Assembly: GCF_016863655.1 (NCBI RefSeq)
Contig: NZ_BOPH01000007.1
Span: 1-64,000, forward strand
DNA: 64,000 bases
Direction of reading: 5' to 3'
Source of the DNA: Virgisporangium ochraceum
Lineage (GTDB): Bacteria > Actinomycetota > Actinomycetes > Mycobacteriales > Micromonosporaceae
In this document: positions 30,082 through 37,815 of the stretch, one piece after another
Layout: each line of letters begins with the position of its first letter
Position numbering within the stretch: position 1 is the first letter of the stretch
Made by a program: the position numbers and the translations under genes
The notes under the pieces: model-generated
Databases searched by the model: none
Seen by the model: the letters and a program-made list of their open reading frames with translations, nothing else
What the model was told of the DNA's origin: nothing

Positions 30082-31269
30082 ATGTTGTCCGCCCCGGCCC
30101 GTCCCGCTCAGCGTCTGCAGGGTGTCGCCAGTTCGCCGGTCCGCGACCTGCTCGCGCTCATCAACCGGCCCGAGGTGATCTCGTTCGCCGGTGGCCTGCC
30201 CGCACCCGAGCTGTTCGACGTCGACGGGATGCGGGCGGCGTTCGACCGGGTGCTGTCGGGTCCGCACGCCCGCCGCCACCTGCAGTACGCGCCGACGGAG
30301 GGCAACCCCGACCTGCGCGCGCTGGTCGCCGCCCGGATGTCGGCCCGCGGCCTTCCCACCGAGGCCCGCGATCTGCTCGTCACCACGGGCTCGCAGCAGG
30401 CGCTCACCCTGATCGCGACGGCGTTGTTGGACCCGGGTGCGACGGTCGCGGTGGAGCAGCCGACCTACCTGGCCGCGCTGCAGTGCTTCCAGCTGGCCGG
30501 TGCGCGCATCGTGCCCGTGCCCAGCGACGAGCATGGGATCGACCCGGAGGCGCTGGCCCGGGTGCTGGCGGCTGAGCGTCCCCAACTGCTCTACCTGGTC
30601 CCGACGTTCGCGAACCCGACCGGGCGGACCTTGACCACCGACCGCCGCGCGGCTGTGGCCGCGCTGGCGGCCGGGCACGGCACCTGGGTGGTCGAGGACG
30701 ACCCGTACGGCGAGCTCCGCTACCGCGGCGCGGCGGTGCCGGCGTTGGCGGCGGAACCGGCCGCCGCCGACCGGGTGCTGCACCTGGGCAGCTTCTCCAA
30801 GGTGGCGGCGCCGGGTCTCCGCCTGGGGTGGGTGCGCGCGCCGGAGGCGTTGCTGCCGTCGCTGACCGTCGCCAAGCAGGCCGCCGACCTGCACACCTCG
30901 ACGATCGACCAGGCCGCCGCGGCGGCCTATCTCGCCGACACCGACCTCGACGCCCACATCCGCACGCTGCGCGACGCCTACCGCGCCCGCCGCGACGCGA
31001 TGATCGCCGCGATGCCCGCCACCGCCCCGGCCGGCAGCACCTGGACCGACCCGGACGGCGGCATGTTCACCTGGCTCCGCCTCCCCACCGGCGCCGACGC
31101 GACCGCGCTGCTCCCGGGTGCGCTGGCCGCCGACGTCGCGTTCGTGCCCGGCACCCCGTTCTACGCGGCCGGCCCCGACCCGGCGACGCTGCGGCTCTCG
31201 TTCACCACCCACACGCCCGAGGAGATCGCCGAGGGCATGCGGCGGCTGGCTACGGTGCTGCGCGGGTGA
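30082..31269 (+). CDS. PLP-dependent aminotransferase (class I/II, aminoadipate-type)
   Basis: 395 residues from ATG 30082. It begins with the usual ALINRPEVISFAGGLPAPELF stretch of the MocR/aminoadipate aminotransferase group. The PLP lysine is in LHLGSFSKVAAPGLRLGWVRAP near residue 240; the substrate-binding arginine is in the C-terminal ATLRLSFTTHTPEEIAEG. No DNA-binding domain is present, so it is an enzyme, not a MocR regulator. The exact amino donor is unknown. The end overlaps the DUF1579-like gene tail by 20 bp. Confidence 0.9.
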   Translation: MLSAPARPAQRLQGVASSPVRDLLALINRPEVISFAGGLPAPELFDVDGMRAAFDRVLSGPHARRHLQYAPTEGNPDLRALVAARMSARGLPTEARDLLVTTGSQQALTLIATALLDPGATVAVEQPTYLAALQCFQLAGARIVPVPSDEHGIDPEALARVLAAERPQLLYLVPTFANPTGRTLTTDRRAAVAALAAGHGTWVVEDDPYGELRYRGAAVPALAAEPAAADRVLHLGSFSKVAAPGLRLGWVRAPEALLPSLTVAKQAADLHTSTIDQAAAAAYLADTDLDAHIRTLRDAYRARRDAMIAAMPATAPAGSTWTDPDGGMFTWLRLPTGADATALLPGALAADVAFVPGTPFYAAGPDPATLRLSFTTHTPEEIAEGMRRLATVLRG

Positions 31270-31705
31270 ACTCCATGACCCAGTTCGACTCCCAGGTCTC
31301 TCCGCCGTCGGCGGAGAACTCCTGTTCCCAGCGCGGCGAGCCGGTGGTCACGCCGGTCCAGATGTAGTGGACCCGCACCGGCGTGCCCTCGTGTACGTCG
31401 TCGCCGTAGAAGTCGCCGCGGTCGCCGTCGAAGGTGCCGGTCACCGGGGGTTCGAGGGTGCCGCGCTGGCTGTTGGACCAGTACAGCGACCACTCCTTGC
31501 GCTCCGTGTCGAACAGGCGCAGCGTCATCCCGCGGGTGCCCCTGGTGGGGAACACGATCTCGTCGAAGTTCCCGCCGCCGTCGAAGACGCTGTGGCACGT
31601 CGCGGTCGCCGGGAAGGTCTCCCACTCCTCGTCGCCGGCGAGGCGGGTGCGCAGGCGGCGGTTGACGACGGTCCAGGAGCCGATGAGGAAGTCGAAGTCG
31701 TTCAT
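31250..31705 (-). CDS. DUF1579-like small beta-barrel protein
   Basis: 151 residues from ATG 31705. MNDFDFLIGSWTVVNRRLRTRL and FDGGGNFDEIVFPTRG, RLFDTERKEWSLYWSN and WEQEFSADGGETWESNW fit a calycin-like beta barrel family often annotated as DUF1579 or hypothetical. The role is unknown. It is divergent from the WYL regulator, so regulation by it is likely. Confidence 0.75.
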   Translation of the reverse strand: MNDFDFLIGSWTVVNRRLRTRLAGDEEWETFPATATCHSVFDGGGNFDEIVFPTRGTRGMTLRLFDTERKEWSLYWSNSQRGTLEPPVTGTFDGDRGDFYGDDVHEGTPVRVHYIWTGVTTGSPRWEQEFSADGGETWESNWVMEFTRAAP

Positions 31706-31728
31706 GCCGGGATCCTGCGGCCCTATCC

Positions 31729-31745
31729 CTGACATCTTCTGTCAG
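31729..31745. promoter_or_regulatory. Inverted repeat between DUF1579-like gene and WYL regulator
   Basis: CTGACA-TCTTC-TGTCAG is a perfect 6-bp inverted repeat with a 5-base spacer, in the 62-bp divergent region. It is a good operator candidate for the adjacent YafY-type regulator. Confidence 0.6.
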
Positions 31746-31767
31746 CGGGACGCGGCAGGATGTGCGC

Positions 31768-32733
31768 GTGCGGGCCAGCCGGTTGTTGTCGTTGCTGTTG
31801 CTGCTGCAGAACCGCGGCCGCACCAGCGCGGCCCAGCTCGCCGCCGAACTGGGTGTCAGCGCGCGCACCGTCTACCGCGACGTCGAGGCGCTGGCCGCCG
31901 CCGGTGTGCCGGTCTACGCCGAGCACGGCCCCACCGGCGGCTACTCGCTGCTCGACGGCTACCGCACCCGCCTGACCGGTCTCACGGCCGACGAGGCCGG
32001 GTCGCTGTTCCTCACCGGCCTGCCGCGTCCCGCGGCCGAGCTGGGCCTGGGTGCCCAGGTGGCCGCCGCCGAGCTCAAGCTCACCGCCGCGCTGCCGACG
32101 CCGTACCAGGAGGCGGCGGGCCGCATCAGGGAACGCTTCCACCTCGACGCGCCCGGCTGGTACCGGCGCCGGGACGATGTGCCGCACCTGCTCACCGTGG
32201 CCGACGCGCTGTGGCGCGACCGGGTCGTCGAGGTCCGCTACCGCCGCTGGTCGCCGTCGCCGAAGGTGGTGAGCCGCCGGCTGCACCCGTTGGGGCTCGT
32301 CCTCAAGGCCGGTGTCTGGTACCTGGTCGCCGGGAGCGGGTCGCCGCGCACGTACCGGGTCTCGTCGATCGTCGAGGCCACCGTCCTCGACGACGGGGCG
32401 ACCCGGCCGCCCGGTTTCGACCTGGCCGGTTGGTGGCAGCGGCACGTCGAGGAGTACGAGCGTGCCGCGACGGCGCCGACCGCCGTGGTACGCGTGTCAC
32501 CCGACGCCCTCCGCGTTCTGCCGGAGATCTTCGGCGACCGTCCGGTGACACCACCCGACGGGGACGGCTGGCACCGGGTCACGATTCCGCTCGACAACGT
32601 GGCCCACATGGCGGCCGGCCTGCTCCGGCTGGGCGCGGAGGCACAGGTGGTGGCGCCACCGGAGCTGGTGGAGCACATGGTGGCGACCATCGAGGCGATG
32701 GCGCGCCTCTACCCGCGCTCCGCGCGGGACTGA
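31768..32733 (+). CDS. YafY-type WYL-domain transcriptional regulator
   Basis: 321 residues from GTG 31768 (GTG 31762 also possible). The N-terminal helix-turn-helix is RGRTSAAQLAAELGVSARTVYRDVEAL; the WYL domain follows from about residue 135 (VVEVRYRRWSPSPKVVSRRLHPLGLVLKAG) with WYLVAGS. The C-terminal WCX part ends at residue 320. It probably controls the divergent DUF1579-like gene and itself. It ends 33 bp from the left att site. Confidence 0.92.
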   Translation: MRASRLLSLLLLLQNRGRTSAAQLAAELGVSARTVYRDVEALAAAGVPVYAEHGPTGGYSLLDGYRTRLTGLTADEAGSLFLTGLPRPAAELGLGAQVAAAELKLTAALPTPYQEAAGRIRERFHLDAPGWYRRRDDVPHLLTVADALWRDRVVEVRYRRWSPSPKVVSRRLHPLGLVLKAGVWYLVAGSGSPRTYRVSSIVEATVLDDGATRPPGFDLAGWWQRHVEEYERAATAPTAVVRVSPDALRVLPEIFGDRPVTPPDGDGWHRVTIPLDNVAHMAAGLLRLGAEAQVVAPPELVEHMVATIEAMARLYPRSARD

Positions 32734-32765
32734 GAGAACGCGCTCCGCGCGGGACCGGGAGAGAA

Positions 32766-32824
32766 AGAGCGGTGGCGGCGGGATTTGAACCCGCGGAGGG
32801 CTTGCACCCTCACACGCTTTCGAG
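32766..32824. repeat. attL (copy of the 3' part of tRNA-Ser)
   Basis: 59 bp identical to 47289-47347. It matches the tRNA from the T-arm and variable arm through to the 3' end of the anticodon loop, but the 5' half is missing, so it is not a working tRNA. It is the scar of integration. Confidence 0.95.
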
Positions 32825-32921
32825 TTCTGCCCGTCAGCGTTCAGGGCCGTCCGGCACGGTGTCGCCCCAGGTCAGTTGCGCGCTCCTGGATCGCGACGGA
32901 CAGAGTCGAACGAGCATGAAC

Positions 32922-32940
32922 GAGACGGAAACTGAGACGG
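32922..32940. repeat. Left copy of GAGACGG arm-type repeat
   Basis: A 19-bp sequence of two GAGACGG motifs with AAACT between them, identical to 47217-47235 near the right end, and in the same orientation. Likely arm sites for integrase or excisionase. Confidence 0.65.
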
Positions 32941-32953
32941 AGAGAGGGCCTCT

Positions 32954-33571
32954 CTAGGCGCCTGGCGCCTGCGCTTCCAGCGATTGGTTATCGCCGTTTC
33001 CGGGGGTTATCTCTGCTCGATTCTCGGCATTCGAGCGCCGCCATCTCGCGGAGGGGGCCGCTGGTGTCCGTCGCGGCGCATCTGTTAGGTCGCGATCCGC
33101 AATTTGGAGAATCCGATCGAAGATCCAAACCAGTCGAACAAACCGGACGACAGCGAAGACCATTGCCCACTCGAAGACAAAGCGGATACTGATTGGATCC
33201 TTCTCCTGATCTAATGCCATGCAGAGGTAGCATAGAAGCGATGAGAGTCCCGCCATTACCAGCAAGCCACGCCAATTCCTGCGCAGCTCGTTGCCGTAAA
33301 GCACACGAATCGCTTTCGATCGGTCGCCGCTGGCTGATTGATAGATCGCCAGACCGATGGCCGAAAGCCCGCCGAGCGTAGCAATGACCGCCCCCGATCC
33401 GGAATACACATCGGAGCGTCGGTCGGACTCGATCCATGAGAGGAAGTCGCCACTTCCGGATTGCCTGATGATCAATACGTGGCCGGCCACCACCACCCCG
33501 GCAAGGAGGTAGTCGAGGCTTGGCCGGTCGGACAGCACTCCGTTGAGATCAACCCGCGTGAGCCTCGACAT
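32954..33571 (-). CDS. Cargo membrane protein, about four helices
   Basis: 205 residues from ATG 33571 behind GGGGGA. Hydrophobic segments around residues 20-36, 59-76, 100-118 and 130-152 (LDYLLAGVVVAGHVLII; VIATLGGLSAIGLAIY; WRGLLVMAGLSSLLCYLCMAL; FVFEWAMVFAVVRFVRLVWIF), then a basic cytosolic tail. GC content is clearly lower than the AICE core (31 of 60 bases in 33121-33180). The gene starts 14 bp after the stop of the cytosolic partner, as a two-gene operon. No known family recognised. Confidence 0.7.
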   Translation of the reverse strand: MSRLTRVDLNGVLSDRPSLDYLLAGVVVAGHVLIIRQSGSGDFLSWIESDRRSDVYSGSGAVIATLGGLSAIGLAIYQSASGDRSKAIRVLYGNELRRNWRGLLVMAGLSSLLCYLCMALDQEKDPISIRFVFEWAMVFAVVRFVRLVWIFDRILQIADRDLTDAPRRTPAAPSARWRRSNAENRAEITPGNGDNQSLEAQAPGA

Positions 33572-33584
33572 CGGTCCCCCTGTC

Positions 33585-34508
33585 TCAGTCTGGCACGTCG
33601 GCTGCCAGCCTCAGCTCGTCCTCGAACTCGGCGGCAACCTCCATTATGACCAGGACGGCTGACAAAATTTTGATGGAGTGGCCGGCTTCATCAACGGCAG
33701 GAACGCGCCTTTTGGCCGTTATGTGATGTTCAACAAACTCACTGAGGCGGGAGTGCTCTGCTCCACCTGGATCACTGTAGATCAGCCGTGCCCTGGCGAC
33801 GGCTGCGGCACCTGGCATGACGTCCTGAAGGTCCCTCAGGTCGTCCAGGAGTCGCGAGCGGTCCTCGTCCCTCGCATCGCCTCCGCCACGCGGAATACTG
33901 ATGGTCATCGTCACTCGGATATCGCCGCCGTACTCCGCGCTTGCAGCCCTCAGGAATCGCGCGAGCCGACCAGTCTTCTGCTGAAGCACGGCAGCCCTAT
34001 TCTGGCCGATCCGAATCTCGACCTTTGCTGCGCCGCTGGCCGTGGAGAGCTTGTCGACCTCGGCCTTTGAGAGGACTGGCCGCACCACGACTGGCTTAGT
34101 GAACAGTTTCAGTCCGTTAATCCACGTCTCTAACGACTTGTGCGTGGGTGACGACACCGACCCCTGCATGATTCCGACAAGGTTTCCGTACGGCAGAAAA
34201 GCGATTGCGGTAGTCTCCAGGTAACCCTCAGACGCCTTCGACTCAAGCTCGCGCCAGTGCCCTGTGGCCATATCCATTACGGAGAGCCATTCGCCCGGCT
34301 GCTTTACTCGGTGCAGTAAAAGGTAGTCCTCGTCCTCGTGGGTGTGGACGGTTCCAACCAAGATATTCCCTGCTTCGCAGGTCCGTTCATCGATCTTGGC
34401 GCGCGCGATCTCGCCCAAGATCTCAGCCCAGTTGCGCTGCCCTACGCGTACCTGCTGGCCAGAGTCCGCCTCTACGACCTCGTAGAACTGAACCGTTCGC
34501 TCTTTCAT
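33585..34508 (-). CDS. Cargo cytosolic protein of unknown family
   Basis: 307 residues if read from ATG 34508 (MKERTVQFYEVVEADSGQQV); the frame runs on to ATG 34646 but the extra 46 residues look non-coding. It is a mixed alpha/beta protein with no visible signal, membrane segment or nucleotide motif. Notable parts are GNILVGTVHTHEDEDYLLLHRV, TTAIAFLPYGNLVGIMQG and a C-terminal RLSEFVEHHITAKRRVPAVDE. The layout, one cytosolic protein of about 310 residues plus one four-helix membrane protein, is reminiscent of the Kiwa defence pair in size, but the order is reversed and I see no sequence match. Cargo of a mobile element; defence is an inference only. Confidence 0.6.
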   Translation of the reverse strand: MKERTVQFYEVVEADSGQQVRVGQRNWAEILGEIARAKIDERTCEAGNILVGTVHTHEDEDYLLLHRVKQPGEWLSVMDMATGHWRELESKASEGYLETTAIAFLPYGNLVGIMQGSVSSPTHKSLETWINGLKLFTKPVVVRPVLSKAEVDKLSTASGAAKVEIRIGQNRAAVLQQKTGRLARFLRAASAEYGGDIRVTMTISIPRGGGDARDEDRSRLLDDLRDLQDVMPGAAAVARARLIYSDPGGAEHSRLSEFVEHHITAKRRVPAVDEAGHSIKILSAVLVIMEVAAEFEDELRLAADVPD

Positions 34509-34760
34509 GTTCAGACGCGCCAAGCCAACCCTCCCCTTCGATCTCGCGGAGAATACCTTAGGCGCACGCCCCCATGCCTCAAGCCGGGATGCGTTTGCGC
34601 ATTTGGTGCAATACATATTTGTGATCCGAATTCGCGTTCGATTCAAGATCGATATCCAGGGCCGTACTGCCGTCCATTAGGTGGCACCGGTTGCGAGGCG
34701 CTTGGAAACCCACGGTCGACATTCGAGCGCCCCGGTCGCCCGCTAACCCAGAGGGACCAT

Positions 34761-34778
34761 AACTGGTACGTGCCAGTT
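34761..34778. promoter_or_regulatory. Operator-like palindrome upstream of the GntR gene
   Basis: AACTGGTACGTGCCAGTT, 8 of 9 positions symmetric, matches the two perfect 18-bp palindromes at 36913 and 36939. It lies 28 bp before the GntR start, suggesting autoregulation. Confidence 0.75.
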
Positions 34779-34786
34779 CGACGCGT

Positions 34787-34800
34787 CAAGGTTAACCTTG
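34787..34800. promoter_or_regulatory. Palindrome next to the GntR start
   Basis: CAAGGTTAACCTTG is a perfect 14-bp palindrome six bases before the ATG. Its GGTTAAC core also forms the inverted repeat at 36800-36821 before the XRE gene. Confidence 0.7.
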
Positions 34801-34806
34801 GCGTTC

Positions 34807-35034
34807 ATGGGCGAGGTGACCGAACGGGTTGAGGGTGCGCTTCGTAGCCGCATCGCGCAGGGCGACTACAAGCCGGGTGACAAGCTGCCCTCAGAGCGAA
34901 CCCTGGTCGACGAACTAGGCGCTGGCCGGACCACCGTGCGCCTGGTGCTGTCTAAGCTCGCCGCACAGGGCCTCATCGAGGCACAGCACGGCCGTGGCTA
35001 CTTCGTGTGCTCGCCTAAGGAGCCTGCTCAGTGA
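34807..35034 (+). CDS. Minimal GntR-family repressor (KorSA-like role)
   Basis: 75 residues from ATG 34807. It consists almost only of the GntR winged helix: ALRSRIAQGDYKPGDKLPSERTLVDELGAGRTTVRLVLSKLAAQGLIEAQHGRGYFV. No effector domain follows, unlike pSAM2 KorSA. It probably binds the 18-bp palindromes upstream of itself and of the rightward operon. Stop overlaps the NUDIX gene by four bases. Confidence 0.88.
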   Translation: MGEVTERVEGALRSRIAQGDYKPGDKLPSERTLVDELGAGRTTVRLVLSKLAAQGLIEAQHGRGYFVCSPKEPAQ

Positions 35035-35594
35035 CCGATGACCGACCGGACTCGATGCGGTGGACCGTCTACGGCGAGCGCCCGATCTACGAAAACCGCT
35101 GGGTGCGCCTGAACCTCGTTGACGTGCAGCCGCCCGGTGGCGGGGAACGCTTCGAGCATCACGTGGTGCGCCTGAACCCGGCGGTCATCGCCGTCGTGGT
35201 CGATGACGACGACCGGGTCCTCATGCTCTGGCGGCACCGGTTCGTGGGCGACCAATGGGGGTGGGAGCTGCCGGGCGGCATCCCCGAAGAGGGCGAGGAC
35301 CGCGCCGCCGCAGCTGCGCGAGAGGTCGAAGAGGAGACCGGCTGGCGGCCTGGCCCGATGCACCGGATTGCGGCCTACCAGCCGATGAGTGGAATGGTCG
35401 ACTCGCCACACGAGATCTACTGCGCGCGTGGCGCTACACGCGTCGGAGAACCGGCGCTGTCCGAGGAAGTTGGCCGCATCGACTGGGTTCCGCTGTCCTC
35501 GGTCCGACAGCTGGCCGACAAGGGCGAGCTACTCGGATCCGGCACGTTCGTCGGGCTGTTGCACGTGCTGGCGTTCGGAACGCCGACCGACTAG
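35031..35594 (+). CDS. NUDIX hydrolase
   Basis: 187 residues from GTG 35031. The NUDIX box is GGIPEEGEDRAAAAAREVEEETGW, split here in two quotes only for brevity: GGIPEEGEDRAAAAAREV and EEETGW. NUDIX genes next to the regulators are a hallmark of pSAM2-type AICEs, where the enzyme is thought to influence the element's status. The substrate is not known. Tail overlaps the XRE gene by four bases. Confidence 0.93.
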   Translation: MTDDRPDSMRWTVYGERPIYENRWVRLNLVDVQPPGGGERFEHHVVRLNPAVIAVVVDDDDRVLMLWRHRFVGDQWGWELPGGIPEEGEDRAAAAAREVEEETGWRPGPMHRIAAYQPMSGMVDSPHEIYCARGATRVGEPALSEEVGRIDWVPLSSVRQLADKGELLGSGTFVGLLHVLAFGTPTD

Positions 35595-36727
35595 CGACCG
35601 TCCGGGAGCAGGCCCGCCAAACGGTCAAGGCGGCGCCGCTGACGCAGTGAGCCGGTTCGATTGACGATAAGCCGCGCCTGCTGTGCCTGGTGCTGTGCCT
35701 CGGCAATCTCGTCTCGCGCGAAGTGCGCTTGAGCGAGACCGATGCGTAGCCCAGCGGCGGCGCGGGTGAACGTGCCGTCCATGCGCTCCAGAGCGCCGTA
35801 CAGGTCACCGATCGCGTTGCCGTCGCCCAACATCGCCAGCACGTTGCCGCGCCACCGGGCGAGGTGCGCCCCGTTGAGGAAAAGGCCGGACACGTCTTCG
35901 TCACGCTCGTCGCTGCCGTCCGGCAGCGCGGCGGCGGCGAGCTCCAACGCGGCCCGGCCGTCACGACCCGCGCCGGCTAGGGCGCAAAGCTCTGCCTCCG
36001 CAGCCCGTAGCCAGGCCGTCAGCCGCGCGGGCGACTTGCCGGCCGCCGTGTTGAGGGCCTCTCGGATCAGTTCGACCGCCAGCTCCGCGTGGCCCAGGTC
36101 GACCAACACGTAAGCCTGTTCGCCCATTGCGTGAGCGAGAAGCGGTGCGCTGCTGGCTTCCTCGGCGGCGCGGCGGGCCGTTTCGTAGTGACGCCAAGCT
36201 CTGTCGACCGCGCCAACGTCGAGCGCCTGCCACCCCGCGAGGGTAGATGCGCTCGACAGGACGCGGGCGACCGGGCGCCGGGCTCTTGGCAGCACCGCGT
36301 AGGCCAGCGCGTCATCGAGCGCCTTGAGATGAGCGCGCATCTGTTCGGCAATGGCAGGCGCACCAAGCTGTCTGTCCATCGTGCGCATCAGCTCCGTTTG
36401 CTGCGCAAGGGTTTCCGCCATTCGGTGGTCGATGGATTCGGCCAGCGCGATGCGCTGCGCCAGTTCCGTGTACGCGTCGGCCAGGTCGACGCCGGGCGCG
36501 TCGTCATCGAACAGTTCGGCGTCGGTCAAGCCGAAGATGCCGCGCAGAACGGCGCGGTAGTCCGCGCCGATCGAGCGCCGGCCGTTCTCCCACTCGGAGA
36601 CGTAGACCTTGAGGCTCGCTGGCGTGACGCTCAGCGTGCCGGCCGCCCGTAGCCGCCGCTCGATCTCGCGGACCAACCGCAGCTGCGACCAGCCGCGGGC
36701 CTCTCTCGCACTTCGTAGCCGGCTCAT
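35591..36727 (-). CDS. XRE-family regulator with helical-repeat C-terminus
   Basis: 378 residues from ATG 36727 behind GAGGGCGG. The N-terminal 80 residues are a helix-turn-helix (LRSAREARGWSQLRLVREIERR; LKVYVSEWENGRRSIGADYRAVLRGIFGL). The rest is a series of Ala/Leu helices resembling TPR repeats (WRHYETARRAAEEASSAPLLAHA; AELAVELIREALNTAAGK). Its position opposite NUDIX and GntR genes matches AICE control modules. The GGTTAAC inverted repeat at 36800-36821 is just upstream and may be its own operator. Confidence 0.88.
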   Translation of the reverse strand: MSRLRSAREARGWSQLRLVREIERRLRAAGTLSVTPASLKVYVSEWENGRRSIGADYRAVLRGIFGLTDAELFDDDAPGVDLADAYTELAQRIALAESIDHRMAETLAQQTELMRTMDRQLGAPAIAEQMRAHLKALDDALAYAVLPRARRPVARVLSSASTLAGWQALDVGAVDRAWRHYETARRAAEEASSAPLLAHAMGEQAYVLVDLGHAELAVELIREALNTAAGKSPARLTAWLRAAEAELCALAGAGRDGRAALELAAAALPDGSDERDEDVSGLFLNGAHLARWRGNVLAMLGDGNAIGDLYGALERMDGTFTRAAAGLRIGLAQAHFARDEIAEAQHQAQQARLIVNRTGSLRQRRRLDRLAGLLPDGR

Positions 36728-36799
36728 CCGCCCTCGCTCGGAGTCATCGATCAACGACGCTGGGGACAACAATGCCGCACCGGCCAGTGCTTCGACAAA

Positions 36800-36821
36800 G
36801 GTTAACAGTCCTCAGTTAACC
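36800..36821. promoter_or_regulatory. GGTTAAC inverted repeat upstream of the XRE gene
   Basis: GGTTAAC-N8-GTTAACC, perfect 7-bp arms, 73 bp before the XRE start. Shares GGTTAAC with the palindrome at 34787-34800. Confidence 0.65.
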
Positions 36822-36907
36822 CCTGTGAGCTGTCACTTTGCCCATCGGCGCGGTTGAGTAGGTGGCACAAGACAAGCAGGCGAACCAAGACCATCCGGAA
36901 CCTTCCA

Positions 36908-36935
36908 TTGACAACTGGTGCGCACCAGTTACACA
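36908..36935 (+). promoter_or_regulatory. Rightward AICE promoter with operator in its spacer
   Basis: TTGACA (36908-36913) and TACACA (36930-36935) are 16 bp apart; the first 18-bp palindrome fills the spacer. Binding of a repressor there would block RNA polymerase. It reads toward the small genes, tra and replication genes. Confidence 0.65.
36913..36930. promoter_or_regulatory. Operator 1, perfect 18-bp palindrome
   Basis: AACTGGTGCGCACCAGTT, within the promoter spacer. The same sequence recurs 26 bp to the right. Confidence 0.85.
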
Positions 36936-36938
36936 CTC

Positions 36939-36956
36939 AACTGGTGCGCACCAGTT
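36939..36956. promoter_or_regulatory. Operator 2, perfect 18-bp palindrome
   Basis: AACTGGTGCGCACCAGTT, identical to operator 1 and centred 26 bp from it, about two and a half helical turns. It covers the expected transcription start. Confidence 0.85.
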
Positions 36957-37321
36957 GGACGGAGCGCACCGCACGGCTCCAGCCGTGGCCAGTGCACGGC
37001 AGACACCAGGGAGACAGGCGCCACCTCGTGGCGCGGTTCCTTGCTGCCCTCGTTTGTTGACAACTCCACAGAGGCAGCGTTGACCGGGCTGCACAGCGAA
37101 CGGTCAGGCGCCCTATCTGCCCCGCCGGAAGGCGGTGATGCGGGCGGCGCCAGCAAGACAGCGACAGGGCTACGCCGTGAGCGGTAGTTACCTCGCATTG
37201 AGCCGCATGGCGGCCGACGCCGGTAGGTCCCGGCCGAGCGAGGCGAGCAAGACCGGAAGCCCTTCGTTGCAAACAGAAATCCAGACCGCGAGGCGCTTGA
37301 TGCGTTGCGGTGTAACGGCTT

Positions 37322-37364
37322 CCCGGCCTGCCGGTGCTGCGACTATCGCCGCCGGCAGGCCGGG
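37322..37364 (+). promoter_or_regulatory. Strong hairpin in the leader of the rightward operon
   Basis: CCCGGCCTGCCGG (37322-37334) and CCGGCAGGCCGGG (37352-37364) form a perfect 13-bp stem with a 17-base loop, 28 bp before the first small gene. It may act as an attenuator or protect the mRNA. Confidence 0.6.
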
Positions 37365-37391
37365 CCTCAATCGACCTGGAGGTGTTGACCC

Positions 37392-37556
37392 GTGTTGCTG
37401 GCTTCCACCGTGCGGGTGACGGCCCGCAAGAGCGCCGTGTGGCGCACGTGCGGACGGTGTTCGGTCCTGTCCCCGCTGGCCCCTGATGAGACCCGCTGCC
37501 GGGCGTGCGCGCCCGGTGGCAAGACCTGTGGAAAGGCGAGCCGTGGCAAGCGGTAG
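37392..37556 (+). CDS. Small zinc-ribbon protein
   Basis: 54 residues from GTG 37392 with GGAGG nine bases before. Two Cys pairs, CGRCSVLSPLAPDETRCRAC, form a likely zinc ribbon; the C-terminus is basic (GKTCGKASRGKR). Small zinc ribbon proteins of this kind are regular AICE members of unknown role. Overlaps the start of the next gene by 14 bases. Confidence 0.75.
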   Translation: MLLASTVRVTARKSAVWRTCGRCSVLSPLAPDETRCRACAPGGKTCGKASRGKR

Positions 37557-37815
37557 CGAGGCGGACCCTACGGGTCCGAGTCCCGCTGACCTCGCCGCGA
37601 TCGAGCGCGAATGGCCGCTGATCGCGGCCGAGCTGGCGTTGGTCGACGCCGAGATTCAGGTGTTGACCGCCACGCGCGGCCCGTCGCCGCTGGACTGGCG
37701 CCGGTTCCGCCGGGCCGAGCAGCGCGCGTTGCGCGAGGCGTTCGCGTTCGTAGCCGCAGAGCAGCGGCACTCCGACGACCCCCGTAGCCCGATCGAGAGC
37801 GAGGAAGCGGCATGA
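37543..37815 (+). CDS. DUF6284-like small AICE protein
   Basis: 90 residues from GTG 37543. Acidic helices (PADLAAIEREWPLIAAELALVD) and a basic WRRFRRAEQRALREAFA stretch. The size and layout match the DUF6284 family found in AICEs; I rate the assignment as likely, not certain. Overlaps the next gene as ATGA. Confidence 0.75.
   Translation: MASGSEADPTGPSPADLAAIEREWPLIAAELALVDAEIQVLTATRGPSPLDWRRFRRAEQRALREAFAFVAAEQRHSDDPRSPIESEEAA

Larger units (their letters stand above)
36728..37391. other. AICE regulatory leader between XRE gene and rightward operon
   Basis: About 660 bp without a convincing gene. It holds the GGTTAAC inverted repeat, a promoter with two tandem operators, and a strong hairpin before the first small gene. 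Short frames such as 37135-37419 have weak support and out-of-character residues. Confidence 0.7.

Noticed and set aside
32766..32824. Second serine tRNA gene
   Set aside because: Only the 3' part is present; the 5' acceptor strand and D-arm are missing, so it is an att scar.
32954..34508. Naming the cassette Kiwa
   Set aside because: Only size and membrane/soluble pairing agree; the gene order is reversed and no KwaA or KwaB sequence feature could be recognised.
34509..34646. N-terminal extension of the cargo cytosolic protein
   Set aside because: The 46 extra residues have no family character and no ribosome site was seen; ATG 34508 gives a natural start.
36929..37198. 89-residue minus-strand frame opposite the AICE leader
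   Set aside because: It crosses the operator and promoter region and has no recognisable residues or ribosome site.
37135..37419. 94-residue frame in the AICE leader
   Set aside because: It overlaps the strong hairpin and the start of the zinc-ribbon gene, has odd composition and only a weak ribosome site.
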